Source: Clostridium sp. 1001271B_151109_B4
GTDB lineage: Bacteria; Bacillota; Clostridia; Clostridiales; Clostridiaceae
Assembly (NCBI RefSeq): GCF_015670405.1
Contig: NZ_JADPBQ010000008.1
Location: 62,001-126,000, forward strand
DNA: 64,000 nt
Direction: 5' to 3'
Positions 1 to 8,624 of this stretch are shown one piece after another. The stretch's first letter is position 1, and each line of letters opens with the position of its first letter. The position numbers were made by a program, and so were the translations under genes. The notes beneath the pieces are model-generated. The model did not search any database and was not told the DNA's origin. It worked only from the letters and a program-made list of their open reading frames with translations.

Positions 1-254
1 TCTCAGTAATAACAGTTGGTATAGGTATACCATTTGTATTTGCGCAAGGAGCTAATGTAGCGATAGCAGGGTCTTTAGCTTTGACAGCAGGTTACTGTGG
101 TACATTATTAACACCAATGGCAGCTAACTTTAATATAATGCCAGCTGCGTTACTTGAAATTGAAGATAAAAATGCAATAATTAAGCAACAAGCTCCAGTA
201 GCATTAATTTTATTAGCTATTCATATTTTATTAATGTATTTCTTAGCATTTTAA
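1..254 (+). CDS. DUF979 family membrane protein, C-terminal part
   Basis: Only the last 83 codons lie in the window, read from base 3 to the TAA at 252-254. The peptide is hydrophobic with two membrane-spanning stretches and has the GYCGTLLTPMAANFN and QQAPVALILLAIHILLMYF segments that I associate with DUF979 proteins. DUF979 genes usually sit beside a DUF969 gene and pcp, and pcp follows here, which supports the call. The family is thought to be a permease pair linked to pyroglutamyl peptide use, but its substrate is not established. Confidence 0.75.
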   Translation, partial: SVITVGIGIPFVFAQGANVAIAGSLALTAGYCGTLLTPMAANFNIMPAALLEIEDKNAIIKQQAPVALILLAIHILLMYFLAF

Positions 255-287
255 TTTGATGAATATTAGCATTTAAATTTGATGGAT
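244..287. repeat. Two-copy tandem repeat over the DUF979 stop codon
   Basis: A unit of about 23 bp beginning TAGCATTT at 244 recurs at 267, with both copies running into AATTTGATG. The first copy contains the stop codon of the DUF979 gene. It looks like a local slippage duplication. A shorter CAGCATTTTA at about 317 may be a third, degenerate copy. Confidence 0.6.
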
Positions 288-375
288 AATTATATATAAT
301 TATTTAGAAGGAAACTCAGCATTTTATGTTGTTAAATAAATTCAATTAGCTAAGTTAAAATTTAAAATTTGATTT

Positions 376-420
376 ATGAGGTATTTTCTTTAAATCTTTT
401 GATTAAAGGAAGTATCTCAT
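376..420 (+). promoter_or_regulatory. Long intergenic stem-loop ahead of pcp
   Basis: Bases 376-393 pair with 403-420 to give an 18-bp stem with a 9-nt loop. The non-Watson-Crick positions are all G-U on the plus-strand RNA. There is no U-tract after it, so it is not a standard intrinsic terminator. It probably acts as an mRNA processing or stability element between the DUF979 gene and pcp, or as a regulatory structure for pcp. Its role is unknown. Confidence 0.5.
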
Positions 421-462
421 ATTTGTAAAAGAAGATAATACAAAATAAGGGAGAAGATAAAG

Positions 463-1104
463 ATGAAGGTATTAATAACAGGATTTGATCCATTTGGCGG
501 AGAAAATATAAATCCAGCTTTAGAAGCTGTTAAATTATTACCAGAAAATATTAGTGGAGCAGAAGTAATTAAGCTAGAAATTCCAACTGTCTTTAGAAAA
601 TCACTAGCGAAAATAGAAGAAGCTATAGAAAAACATAATCCAGATATAGTTATCTCTATAGGACAAGCTGGTGGAAGATTTGGAGTTACTCCAGAAAGAG
701 TGGCAATTAATATTGATGATGCAAGAATAGAAGATAATGAAGGTAACCAACCATTAGATATAGCTATATATGAAGATGGAGAACCTGCATATTTTTCTAA
801 TTTACCAATAAAGGCTATGGTTAAGGAAATTAAAGATGGTGGACTTCCAGCAGCAGTTTCAAATACAGCAGGAACATTTGTATGTAATCACGTTATGTAT
901 GGTTTATTATACTTAGTCGATAAAAAATATCCTAACATGAAAGCTGGGTTTATTCATGTTCCATACATACCTGCACAAGTAGTAGATAAGCCTGAAAAGC
1001 CATCAATGAGTATCGTTGATATTAGTAAGGCATTAGAATTATCAATAAAGGCAGCTGTTGAAAATGATGATGATATCAAAGCTGTTGGAGGAACAATTTG
1101 TTAA
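463..1104 (+). CDS. pcp: Pyroglutamyl-peptidase I (pyrrolidone-carboxylate peptidase)
   Basis: This cytosolic cysteine peptidase removes N-terminal pyroglutamate from peptides. The 213-aa length is typical of the family. The expected triad is visible: Glu78 in TPERVAIN, Cys141 in [10 protein letters not shown] and His165 in GFIHVPYIP. The N-terminal signature ITGFDPFGG is intact. The ATG follows a GGGAGAAG ribosome binding site with normal spacing. The gene follows a DUF979 membrane protein gene, a common arrangement that suggests joint use of pyroglutamyl peptides. A terminator follows at 1217-1258. Confidence 0.96.
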   Translation: MKVLITGFDPFGGENINPALEAVKLLPENISGAEVIKLEIPTVFRKSLAKIEEAIEKHNPDIVISIGQAGGRFGVTPERVAINIDDARIEDNEGNQPLDIAIYEDGEPAYFSNLPIKAMVKEIKDGGLPAAVSNTAGTFVCNHVMYGLLYLVDKKYPNMKAGFIHVPYIPAQVVDKPEKPSMSIVDISKALELSIKAAVENDDDIKAVGGTIC

Positions 1105-1216
1105 TTTGTTTATCAATACAGAAGAGATAATATAATATTATTTATATTTGATGATATATTTTATAGGTAAAGATAAAAACAATGAATTGTTTTTAATATT
1201 AAATTAGTTTTAAGGA

Positions 1217-1258
1217 AATAGAGCTTTTATTCTTAGTGATAAAGGCTCTATTTTTTTT
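1217..1258 (+). terminator. Intrinsic terminator after pcp
   Basis: ATAGAGC plus a following TTTTAT pairs with ATAAAGGCTCTAT, with one G-U pair, and is followed by eight T. The rest of the spacer up to the next gene (1259-1421) is AT-rich; a TATAAT-like box at 1324-1329 is the only promoter hint seen. Confidence 0.85.
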
Positions 1259-1421
1259 GTATTTTTAAATGTAAATTTGTAAAAAAAATTAAAATATTTA
1301 ACATAGATTTTACATTATAGAGGTATAATAAGTGATATTTACTAGGAAATTATGTAAAAATATAGAATAAAATTATTGAAAATCGATTATTTAAGACAAA
1401 TTTATAGGGAGTGTGGTTAGT

Positions 1422-3734
1422 GTGCAGGAGCAGCAAACTATATTAGGATTAACGGAAGAAGAAGTAGCAGAAAGAAAGAAAAAAGGGCAAATTAATATTG
1501 TAGAAGAAAAAACTGTAAAATCTAATAGGGAGATTATTTCAGGAAATGTATTTACATTATTTAATTTATATAACTTTCTTATTGCTATTGCTTTAATGTC
1601 AGTTGGTGCATATTCTAATTTAGCATTTATGTTAATAATTATATTGAATATATGTATTGGTAGTTTTCAAGAAATACATGCTAAAAATTTGGTAGAAAGG
1701 TTATCTGTACTAACAGTATCAAAGGTTGATGTAATAAGAAATGGAAAAGAAGTTAGTATAGGTGTTGATGAAATAGTTTTAGATGATATAACTATATTAA
1801 ATATGGGGAATCAAATTTGTTCGGATTCAGTTGTTATTGACGGAAAAATAGAAGTAAATGAATCTTTACTTACTGGAGAGTCAGATACAATTATAAAGCT
1901 ACCTGGAGATAAATTATTTTCAGGAAGTTATGTTGTTAGTGGAAAGTGCTATGCAAAAGTTGAAAAAGTAGGAAAGGATAATTTAGCAGCTGAAATTACA
2001 TTAAAGAGTAAAAAACATAAGAAGATAAATTCAGAATTATTAAGCTCAATGAGAAAGGTTACAAAATTCACTAGTTTTATAATAATACCAGTAGGGGCAT
2101 TGTTATTTATAGAAGCTTATTTCTTTAGAAATGAATTAATAAAAAGTTCTGTAATATCAACAGCAGCAGCATTATTAGGAATGCTACCAAAAGGGCTAGT
2201 TTTATTAATTAGTATATCACTTGCAACAGGGGTTATAAAGCTTGCTAAGAAAAAGGTATTAGTACAAGATTTATATAGTGTAGAGACGTTAGCTCATGTA
2301 GATACATTATGTCTTGATAAGACTGGGACTATTACAGAGGGAAAAATGCAGGTTTCTAATGTTGTAATGTTTAATGAGGAAATAATGCCAATTTCATTAA
2401 ATCAAGTTTTAAGTGCCTTTGTTAATGAAATTGGAGATAATAATGGTACTTTTCAAGCTTTAAAAGACTATTTTAAGGAAGATGATACTTTTGAAGTTGA
2501 GTACAAAAATGCATTTTCATCTGAAAGAAAGTGGAGTTCTATTTCATTTAAGAATATAGGATCTATAATAGTTGGAGCACCTGAAAAATTAATAGTAAAA
2601 AGTAACTTTAAAATGGATGAAGGAATGTTAGAAGCGCAAAAACAAGGTAAAAGAGTATTGCTTGTAGGTTTCTCTAATGAAATAGTAGAAGATACACTGC
2701 CTGATATAGAGGTAATTTCTGCTATAGAATTATCTGATCCGCTAAGAAAAAATGCAAAAGAAATGCTTGGATTTTTTAAGGGTGAAGGAGTAACAGTAAA
2801 GGTAATTTCAGGTGATAATCCATTAACAGTTTCTAGTATAGCTAGGCAAGCAGGATTAGAGGATTATGAATCGTATATAGATTTATCTACTATAAAAAAT
2901 GATGATGAAATAATTGAAATAGCTGATAAGTATAGTATATTTGCTAGAGTTTCTCCAAATCAAAAAAGCTTATTAGTTCAGGCTTTACAAGCCAAAGGGC
3001 ATACAGTTGCAATGACAGGTGATGGTGTAAATGATGTTATTGCATTAAGACAGGCTGATTGCAGTATAACTCTTCCGGAAGCTAGTGATGTAGCAAAGCA
3101 AGTATCACAAATAGTGCTTTTAAATTCAGATTTTAGTGTTTTAAAAGATGTATTAATGGAAGGAAGAAGGGTTGTAAATAATATTACTAATGTTGCAACA
3201 ATATTTTTTATAAAAACATTATATTCTGTAATGTTATCAATATTAAATATTATAACTTGTACGGCGTTCCCATTTATGCCAATACAAATTACATTAATAG
3301 ATCTTGCTATTGAAGGATATACATCATTCTTCTTATCCTTTGAACCAAATGGAAAGCAAATAAAAGAGAAATTTTTAAAGAGTGTATTAAAGAATTCCTT
3401 GCCATATGCTGTAGTGATAATAATAAATATTATAACTTTATATTTAATAGCTCCGACTTTAAATATAAAATTATATGAAATGACTACGCTTATGTATTAT
3501 ATGATTGGATTAACAAGTATTTTAGCTGTAATAAGAGCGTGTAGACCGTTTAATAAATTACGTTTATTTTTATGTACAACAACAGCAATAGGATTTTTTG
3601 TAGCGGCAATATTATTTAGAAGTATATTACATTTAAGTAATTTAAGAATACAAGAAATACTAGTATTTTTAGTAATGGCTATATTAAGTATAGTTTTAAT
3701 ATTAATAAAGAATTATTTAATGAGAGCTAAATAG
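1422..3734 (+). CDS. Cation-translocating P-type ATPase (HAD-IC, CtpE-like)
   Basis: The protein is a membrane ATPase of about 770 residues with the full P-type core: TGES actuator motif, phosphorylation motif DKTGT with Asp near residue 299, and the GDGVND hinge motif. Transmembrane segment 4 reads MLPKGLVLL and there is no N-terminal metal-binding domain, which fits the CtpE-like group associated with Ca2+ or other divalent cation transport. The substrate cannot be read from sequence. An upstream in-frame GTG at 1413 sits almost on the AGGGAG site (1406-1411), so the GTG at 1422 is the better start. A bidirectional terminator at about 3791-3826 separates it from the convergent regulator. 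Confidence 0.9.
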   Translation: MQEQQTILGLTEEEVAERKKKGQINIVEEKTVKSNREIISGNVFTLFNLYNFLIAIALMSVGAYSNLAFMLIIILNICIGSFQEIHAKNLVERLSVLTVSKVDVIRNGKEVSIGVDEIVLDDITILNMGNQICSDSVVIDGKIEVNESLLTGESDTIIKLPGDKLFSGSYVVSGKCYAKVEKVGKDNLAAEITLKSKKHKKINSELLSSMRKVTKFTSFIIIPVGALLFIEAYFFRNELIKSSVISTAAALLGMLPKGLVLLISISLATGVIKLAKKKVLVQDLYSVETLAHVDTLCLDKTGTITEGKMQVSNVVMFNEEIMPISLNQVLSAFVNEIGDNNGTFQALKDYFKEDDTFEVEYKNAFSSERKWSSISFKNIGSIIVGAPEKLIVKSNFKMDEGMLEAQKQGKRVLLVGFSNEIVEDTLPDIEVISAIELSDPLRKNAKEMLGFFKGEGVTVKVISGDNPLTVSSIARQAGLEDYESYIDLSTIKNDDEIIEIADKYSIFARVSPNQKSLLVQALQAKGHTVAMTGDGVNDVIALRQADCSITLPEASDVAKQVSQIVLLNSDFSVLKDVLMEGRRVVNNITNVATIFFIKTLYSVMLSILNIITCTAFPFMPIQITLIDLAIEGYTSFFLSFEPNGKQIKEKFLKSVLKNSLPYAVVIIINIITLYLIAPTLNIKLYEMTTLMYYMIGLTSILAVIRACRPFNKLRLFLCTTTAIGFFVAAILFRSILHLSNLRIQEILVFLVMAILSIVLILIKNYLMRAK

Positions 3735-3790
3735 TGTTTAACAACATATACTATCAATTATTATATTAAATAATATTTTATTTAAAATGA

Positions 3791-3826
3791 AAAATGTATT
3801 GATTATAAAATCAATACATTTTTTTA
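3791..3826. terminator. Bidirectional terminator between ATPase and Crp-family genes
   Basis: AAATGTATTGATT (3792-3804) pairs perfectly with AATCAATACATTT (3809-3821) around a 4-nt loop. It has T-rich flanks on both strands, as expected between convergent genes. Confidence 0.85.
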
Positions 3827-4495
3827 TGTTATAGAAGAATTTGAAGCAATTTTTTCTAAATAATCTCTATCTAGTATCTTATAATATTTTCCACTTTTAA
3901 AAAGTTTATTTGTACTACAAAATGAATTAATGATTCTCAACAAATGTCTATAGCTTGCACATAAAAGCTCGGCGCATTCTGTTAGATTATAAGAGAAGAT
4001 TCCATCTTTCTCAGTTTTTAAGATAAAAGATGCCAAACGACTTTCTAATGATTCATAAAGATTAGTGCAAGTGCTGTTATTCATATAACTAAGTCTTTCA
4101 CCAAGGTTTTGACAAATATATCTTAAGAATACTACATCATTTAAAAGAAGGTTTCTATATTGCATAGATATACCAATGCAGTATGCCTTTGAACTAGCTT
4201 GAACTGAGGCAGTTGGAGGTTTTTCCCATAAACTGCATGTTTCGCCTATAATTTCAAAGGAATTAAAAAGTGTTATCGACATTATTTTACCAGATGTAGA
4301 ATGCGAGAAAACTTTTAGCTTTCCACTTACTAAAAAATATAGATAATTAGAGCATTCACCTTCATTAATTAAAAAATCACCTTTATCTAAGGAAAAAAGT
4401 TCTAAGTAGTTATTAATATCTTGTGAAAATAATTTAGAAATACCCGTATTATTAATGTATTTATGTAATAATACATTATCTGTAACCTTTACCAT
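3824..4495 (-). CDS. YeiL-like Crp/Fnr family transcriptional regulator
   Basis: The N-terminal half is a cyclic-nucleotide-binding-like beta-roll (FLINEGECSNYLYFLVSGKLKV) and the C-terminal part is a winged helix. The segments LLLNDVVFLR, LASFIL and SYRHLLRIINSF match my recollection of Escherichia coli YeiL, a Crp/Fnr protein tied to nucleoside catabolism. The divergent neighbour is a nucleoside-type ABC importer, which fits. The ATG at 4495 is preceded by GGAGG at 4501-4505; an in-frame GTG at 4507 overlaps that site and is unlikely to be used. The effector is unknown. Confidence 0.85.
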   Translation of the reverse strand: MVKVTDNVLLHKYINNTGISKLFSQDINNYLELFSLDKGDFLINEGECSNYLYFLVSGKLKVFSHSTSGKIMSITLFNSFEIIGETCSLWEKPPTASVQASSKAYCIGISMQYRNLLLNDVVFLRYICQNLGERLSYMNNSTCTNLYESLESRLASFILKTEKDGIFSYNLTECAELLCASYRHLLRIINSFCSTNKLFKSGKYYKILDRDYLEKIASNSSIT

Positions 4496-4777
4496 AAGTT
4501 CCTCCACATAAATGAGTAAATTAATAATATTATTCGTATATTCGTGTAATTATTTTAACATAACAATAAACAGATAACAATAAGGCCTAATACTAAGAAA
4601 AATAAGGAATAATAGCTAATTGGTAAATAAATAATCAAATATATGATTAATAAATATAACGAAAAATGTCTAATATATATTGAATAATATTCAATATATA
4701 TTAAGTAAAATAACAATATTAAGATAAAAAGCGAATAATGAATAAAAAAAATAAAATAATATACAGTTTTTTAGTCG

Positions 4778-4799
4778 AAATATGACATAAGTCATATTT
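4778..4799. promoter_or_regulatory. Candidate operator for the YeiL-like regulator
   Basis: AAATATGAC (4778-4786) and GTCATATTT (4791-4799) form a perfect inverted repeat with a 4-nt centre, the layout of an Fnr-type site (TATGAC-N4-GTCATA). It lies between the divergent Crp/Fnr-family gene and the nucleoside importer. The centre is about 41.5 bp upstream of the start expected for the TATAAT at 4818-4823, the usual position for class II activation. The remaining spacer (4500-4777) is AT-rich and shows nothing else. Confidence 0.6.
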
Positions 4800-4817
4800 T
4801 TTTATCCTCATAATCAT

Positions 4818-4823
4818 TATAAT
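4818..4823 (+). promoter_or_regulatory. Predicted -10 box of the nucleoside importer operon
   Basis: A perfect TATAAT lies 32 bp before the lipoprotein start codon. The bases 17 bp upstream have no good -35 hexamer, which fits a promoter that needs the activator site centred at 4788.5. Confidence 0.5.
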
Positions 4824-4855
4824 CAAATTATAAATGAATTTTAGGAGATGAAATA

Positions 4856-5914
4856 ATGAGAAAAATAGTAACTTCTTTATTGCTTATTATGACTACACTT
4901 CTTTTTGCTGGATGTTCAAACTCTGGAAATAATGAATCAGCAGGAAGTAAACTGGATAATGGTGATTATTCAAATTTAAATATAGCCTTAATTTCTGACA
5001 CAATTGGAACTGAGAAATTTATTCTTCAAGCATATGAAGCTTTAGAAGAAGCAAGCAAAACTTACGGATTTAAAATGACATCTATTGAATGTACTGATAC
5101 TGCTGCATGGGAAGAAAATACACTTGCTGCATCTAATGAAGGGTATGACTTAATAATTGGTATTGGTTGGCAAGCAGCTGATCCATTTAGTGATGCTGCT
5201 GATAAATTCCCAAATACAAAATATGCTGTAATTGATACGACTGCATCTAATGAAAAAGTAACAAGCTTTGGATTTGATGAAGCGCAAGGTTCATACGTTT
5301 TAGGGGTAATGGTTGGAACTGCTTTCCCTAATGAAAGCTTATATGGATATATTTCATCATTCCAAACACAAGCTACATATAAATATAGATATGGATTTGC
5401 AGAAGGAGTAAAGGCTGTTAATCCTGATGCTAAATTCATGTACAACTATACTAATTCTTACAATGATACTAATTTAGCTTATGAATACACATTACAACAA
5501 AAGGCTGCAGGAGCAAACTTTATTTTTGGTGGAGTTTCTGCTAGTGCAAACTCTGGTATATACCAAGCCGCTCAAGAGTTAAGTAAAAAGGGTACGCCAA
5601 TATACACAACAGGATTAAGTGTAGACCAAACTACTTCTGAAAATACAAGTATTATTAGTGGATTATTAAAGAATACAGGGGCTGTTGTAGATACTATAAT
5701 TGATAGATTCTTAGCGGGCGAATTAAATGGTGGTTCACAAATCCTTGGATTAAAAGAAGGTGCATTTGGAGTTGTTGGTGTTTCTCCAGAAGAAATGAAT
5801 TATAGAAATACTGAAATTATAACTGATGAAGTTATAGCAGCTGGTAAAGAGGCAGCAGAAAAAATTATTTCAGGGGAATTAGTAATAGAAGTTCCTGAAG
5901 AAGCTGCAAACTAA
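4856..5914 (+). CDS. BMP-family nucleoside-binding lipoprotein of an ABC importer
   Basis: The 352-aa protein is the extracellular solute-binding component. It starts with a lipoprotein signal (LLFAGC, lipid-modified Cys20). The body is a periplasmic-binding fold of the basic membrane protein (BMP/Med) type, with NIALISDTIGTEKF near the mature start and GYDLIIGIGWQ and FGFDEAQGSYVLGVMVG further on. Family members bind purine or other nucleosides. The two-ATPase-domain protein and two permeases of the same importer follow in the same direction. The ATG has an AGGAGATG ribosome binding site. Expression is probably controlled by the divergent YeiL-like regulator. Confidence 0.9.
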   Translation: MRKIVTSLLLIMTTLLFAGCSNSGNNESAGSKLDNGDYSNLNIALISDTIGTEKFILQAYEALEEASKTYGFKMTSIECTDTAAWEENTLAASNEGYDLIIGIGWQAADPFSDAADKFPNTKYAVIDTTASNEKVTSFGFDEAQGSYVLGVMVGTAFPNESLYGYISSFQTQATYKYRYGFAEGVKAVNPDAKFMYNYTNSYNDTNLAYEYTLQQKAAGANFIFGGVSASANSGIYQAAQELSKKGTPIYTTGLSVDQTTSENTSIISGLLKNTGAVVDTIIDRFLAGELNGGSQILGLKEGAFGVVGVSPEEMNYRNTEIITDEVIAAGKEAAEKIISGELVIEVPEEAAN

Positions 5915-5949
5915 TTAGAATATAAAAAAGAGTACGTAGTACCAATCAT

Positions 5950-5985
5950 ATAAGGGGCAGAAGCAATTTTAGCTTTGCCTCTTAT
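5950..5985 (+). promoter_or_regulatory. Intra-operon stem-loop after the binding-protein gene
   Basis: Bases 5950-5964 pair with 5972-5985, with one bulge, around a 7-nt loop. Only a weak T-run follows. Such hairpins after solute-binding protein genes often stabilise the upstream message or partly terminate, giving excess binding protein over transporter. That role is inferred from position. Confidence 0.55.
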
Positions 5986-6019
5986 TAATATTCTAGATTA
6001 ATTTAGAAAAAGGAGTAAC

Positions 6020-7534
6020 TTGGATATGCTTTTAGAAATGAGAAATATCGTAAAAACATATGGTAATGTAGTGGCTAACAACAAAGTTAATATAAATCTT
6101 AATAAGGGTGAAATACTAGCTGTTGTTGGAGAAAATGGAGCTGGGAAGTCTACCATAATGAAGATACTTTATGGATTGGAAAGACCGGATTCGGGGGAAA
6201 TACTTATTAATGGAAATAAAATGAATTTTCACAATCCATCTGATGCTATGAAACAAGGAATAGGGATGGTACAGCAACATTTTATGCTTTTTGAATCAAT
6301 GACTGTTGCAGAAAATATTGTATATAAAAATGAAATGAAAAAAGGAATATTCTTTGATTATAAAAAGAATATTAAGGTGGTAGAAGATCTGTCAAAGCGT
6401 TATATGTTACAAGTAGATCCAAGTGCTATTGTAGGGGAGTGTCCAGTAGGACTTCAACAACGTGTAGAGATATTAAAAACACTTTATCAAAATGCAGATG
6501 TTATTATTTTTGATGAACCTTCAGCGGTGCTTACACCGATTGAAGTAGATGAGCTTTTAAAGACTATGAAGCAATTAGCTAAGTTAGGAAAAAGTTTAAT
6601 AATTATAACTCATAAGCTTCATGAAGTTATGGAAGTTGCAGATAGGGTTGTAGTAATGAGACTTGGAGAAGTTGTAGCTGAAAGATTAAAGAAGGATACA
6701 AGTGTTGAAGAGTTATCGTATTTAATGGTTGGAAGACAAATAGCTAATAGAGTAATTCCTGAAAAAGAAACAAAGGAACAACTTTTAGAAGTTAATAACT
6801 TAATATTAAAAGGTGAGCATGATAAAAATATCTTAAATAATGTTAATTTACATGTTAAAAAAGGTGAGATAGTAGGTATTGCCGGTGTATCAGGAAATGG
6901 TCAATCTGAGCTAATTAGATGTATAACAGGTTTAGAAAAAGTTGATGGTGGTAATGTAATTATCAATAATAAAGATATTACAAATCATACCGTAATGAAT
7001 ATTAGAGAGTCTGGTATTGCTCATATTCCTGAAGATCGTTATATGTGGGGAAGTGCACCAGATGCAACATTAGCTGAAAATGCATTAATGGGATATGAAG
7101 ATAATAAAGAATTTTCTAAAAAGGGAATTTTAAATATTAATAAGGTAACAAAACATGCAATAGATTTGATTTCTAAATTCCGTGTTAAGGCAGATTCACC
7201 TTCACAAAAGATAAAAGAGCTTTCAGGTGGAAATGCACAAAAACTTATTGTTGCAAGAGAAATGTCCATGGAAACACCACTTATTATTGCTTGTGAGCCT
7301 ACAAGAGGAATTGATATAGGTGCAATAGAGTTTATTCATGATCAGCTTGTTGAAAAAAGAAATAAAGGAGATAGTGTATTATTAGTATCTTCAGAGTTAA
7401 GTGAAATTATGGATTTAAGTGATAGAATTTACGTTATTTATGAGGGTGAAATTGTTGGTGAATTTAAAAGAGGAAGTATTGATGAAAAGGCATTAGGTCT
7501 TTTAATGGTAGGAGGTAAGTATAATGAAAAGTAA
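6020..7534 (+). CDS. Nucleoside ABC importer, double ATP-binding protein
   Basis: The protein of about 504 residues has two ABC cassettes. The first has Walker A GENGAGKST and Walker B IIFDEPSAVLTP; its signature region reads CPVGLQQR, a degenerate form common in this family. The second has a non-canonical Walker A (GVSGNGQSE) and signature LSGGNAQK. This asymmetry is characteristic of the RbsA/NupO/YufO group, where one site is catalytically weak. AGGAG at 6011-6015 can serve either the TTG at 6020 or the ATG at 6026; the choice is uncertain. The 3' end overlaps the next gene by 11 bp, so the two are translationally coupled. Confidence 0.92.
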   Translation: MDMLLEMRNIVKTYGNVVANNKVNINLNKGEILAVVGENGAGKSTIMKILYGLERPDSGEILINGNKMNFHNPSDAMKQGIGMVQQHFMLFESMTVAENIVYKNEMKKGIFFDYKKNIKVVEDLSKRYMLQVDPSAIVGECPVGLQQRVEILKTLYQNADVIIFDEPSAVLTPIEVDELLKTMKQLAKLGKSLIIITHKLHEVMEVADRVVVMRLGEVVAERLKKDTSVEELSYLMVGRQIANRVIPEKETKEQLLEVNNLILKGEHDKNILNNVNLHVKKGEIVGIAGVSGNGQSELIRCITGLEKVDGGNVIINNKDITNHTVMNIRESGIAHIPEDRYMWGSAPDATLAENALMGYEDNKEFSKKGILNINKVTKHAIDLISKFRVKADSPSQKIKELSGGNAQKLIVAREMSMETPLIIACEPTRGIDIGAIEFIHDQLVEKRNKGDSVLLVSSELSEIMDLSDRIYVIYEGEIVGEFKRGSIDEKALGLLMVGGKYNEK

Positions 7535-8624
7535 AAATTCGTTATCTGGGAGTATTGCAAATAGTAGACTTTCAAGTATATTTGAGCCATTAAAGCATCC
7601 TCTACAAGCTATTGTTGTTGGACTAGTATTAGGTGGTGTAATTATTGCATTTTCTGGATTTAATCCTTTTGAAGCAATTATAGGAATGTTTAAAGGTGGA
7701 TTTGGATCTGCTTATTATTTAACTACGACTTTAACACGTTCAGTTCCTATTATATTCGCTGGTCTTGCTGGTGCATTAGCTTGGGGATCAGGTTATTCAA
7801 GCTTAGGTGCTGCGGGGCAAATGGTTTTAGGTGCATTTACTTCAGCTGTTGTAGCTGTTATATGTCCAGGACCACCTGCTTTTGTTGTTGCTATGTCTCT
7901 TGCCAGTGGTGCAATAGTGGGTGTTTTATATTCACTTATTTCAGCTTATGTAAGTGAAAGATTTAAGTTAGATTTACTTATTATAACTCTTATGATGAAT
8001 TATGTTGCTGATTATATAGCTTCTTACTTTACAACATATGTTGTAAAAGACCCACTAGGTTTAGATTCTTCAGCAATTCAAACACAAAAGCTAACTGATA
8101 ATATTTTGCCTAAGATATTTGAAGGATATTCATTGCATTGGGGATTTGTAATTTCTGTTATTTGTGTTCTAATTGTACTTTTCATAATGAAGAGAACAAG
8201 CTTTGGATATAAAGCCAAAATGGGAGGATTAAACTCTAACTTTGCAAACTACGGTGGTGTTAATAGTACTAAGATGATGTACTATGTATTAATGCTTAGT
8301 GGAGCATTAGCAGGTCTTGGTGGAGCATGTGAAGTTCTAGGAACAAGATATCGTTATGTAGATAGTATGATTACATCGCCAGGTTATGCATGGACTGGTA
8401 TTATAGCTTCATTAATGTCAAGCAATCACCCAGTTGGTATTTTAGTTAGTAGTATTTTCTTAGCTGGAATTACTACAGGAGGAAGTACTATTGAACGTAG
8501 TATGGGAGTTCCATCGGAAGTAACAACAATTATTCAAGGAATTATTACTTTGTTAATTACAGCGAGATTTGCTGTAAAGTGGTATAAAAAGAAAAATGCA
8601 ACAAGCAAGGAAGGAGTACAATAA
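7524..8624 (+). CDS. Nucleoside ABC importer permease 1
   Basis: The 366-aa protein is a polytopic inner-membrane permease of the BPD_transp_2 (branched-chain/ribose/nucleoside) family. It shows GALAWGSGYSSLGAAGQMVLGAF near the N-terminal third and a GALAGLGGACEVLG loop, the EAA-like region of NupP/YufP proteins. It would pair with the second permease, which begins one base before this gene ends (TAATG). It follows the ATPase gene with an 11-bp overlap. Confidence 0.92.
   Translation: MKSKNSLSGSIANSRLSSIFEPLKHPLQAIVVGLVLGGVIIAFSGFNPFEAIIGMFKGGFGSAYYLTTTLTRSVPIIFAGLAGALAWGSGYSSLGAAGQMVLGAFTSAVVAVICPGPPAFVVAMSLASGAIVGVLYSLISAYVSERFKLDLLIITLMMNYVADYIASYFTTYVVKDPLGLDSSAIQTQKLTDNILPKIFEGYSLHWGFVISVICVLIVLFIMKRTSFGYKAKMGGLNSNFANYGGVNSTKMMYYVLMLSGALAGLGGACEVLGTRYRYVDSMITSPGYAWTGIIASLMSSNHPVGILVSSIFLAGITTGGSTIERSMGVPSEVTTIIQGIITLLITARFAVKWYKKKNATSKEGVQ

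Noticed and set aside
4778-4810. The inverted repeat followed by a T-run read as an intrinsic terminator
   Set aside because: No gene ends upstream on the plus strand, the stem is AT-rich, and the location between divergent regulator and target fits an operator better.
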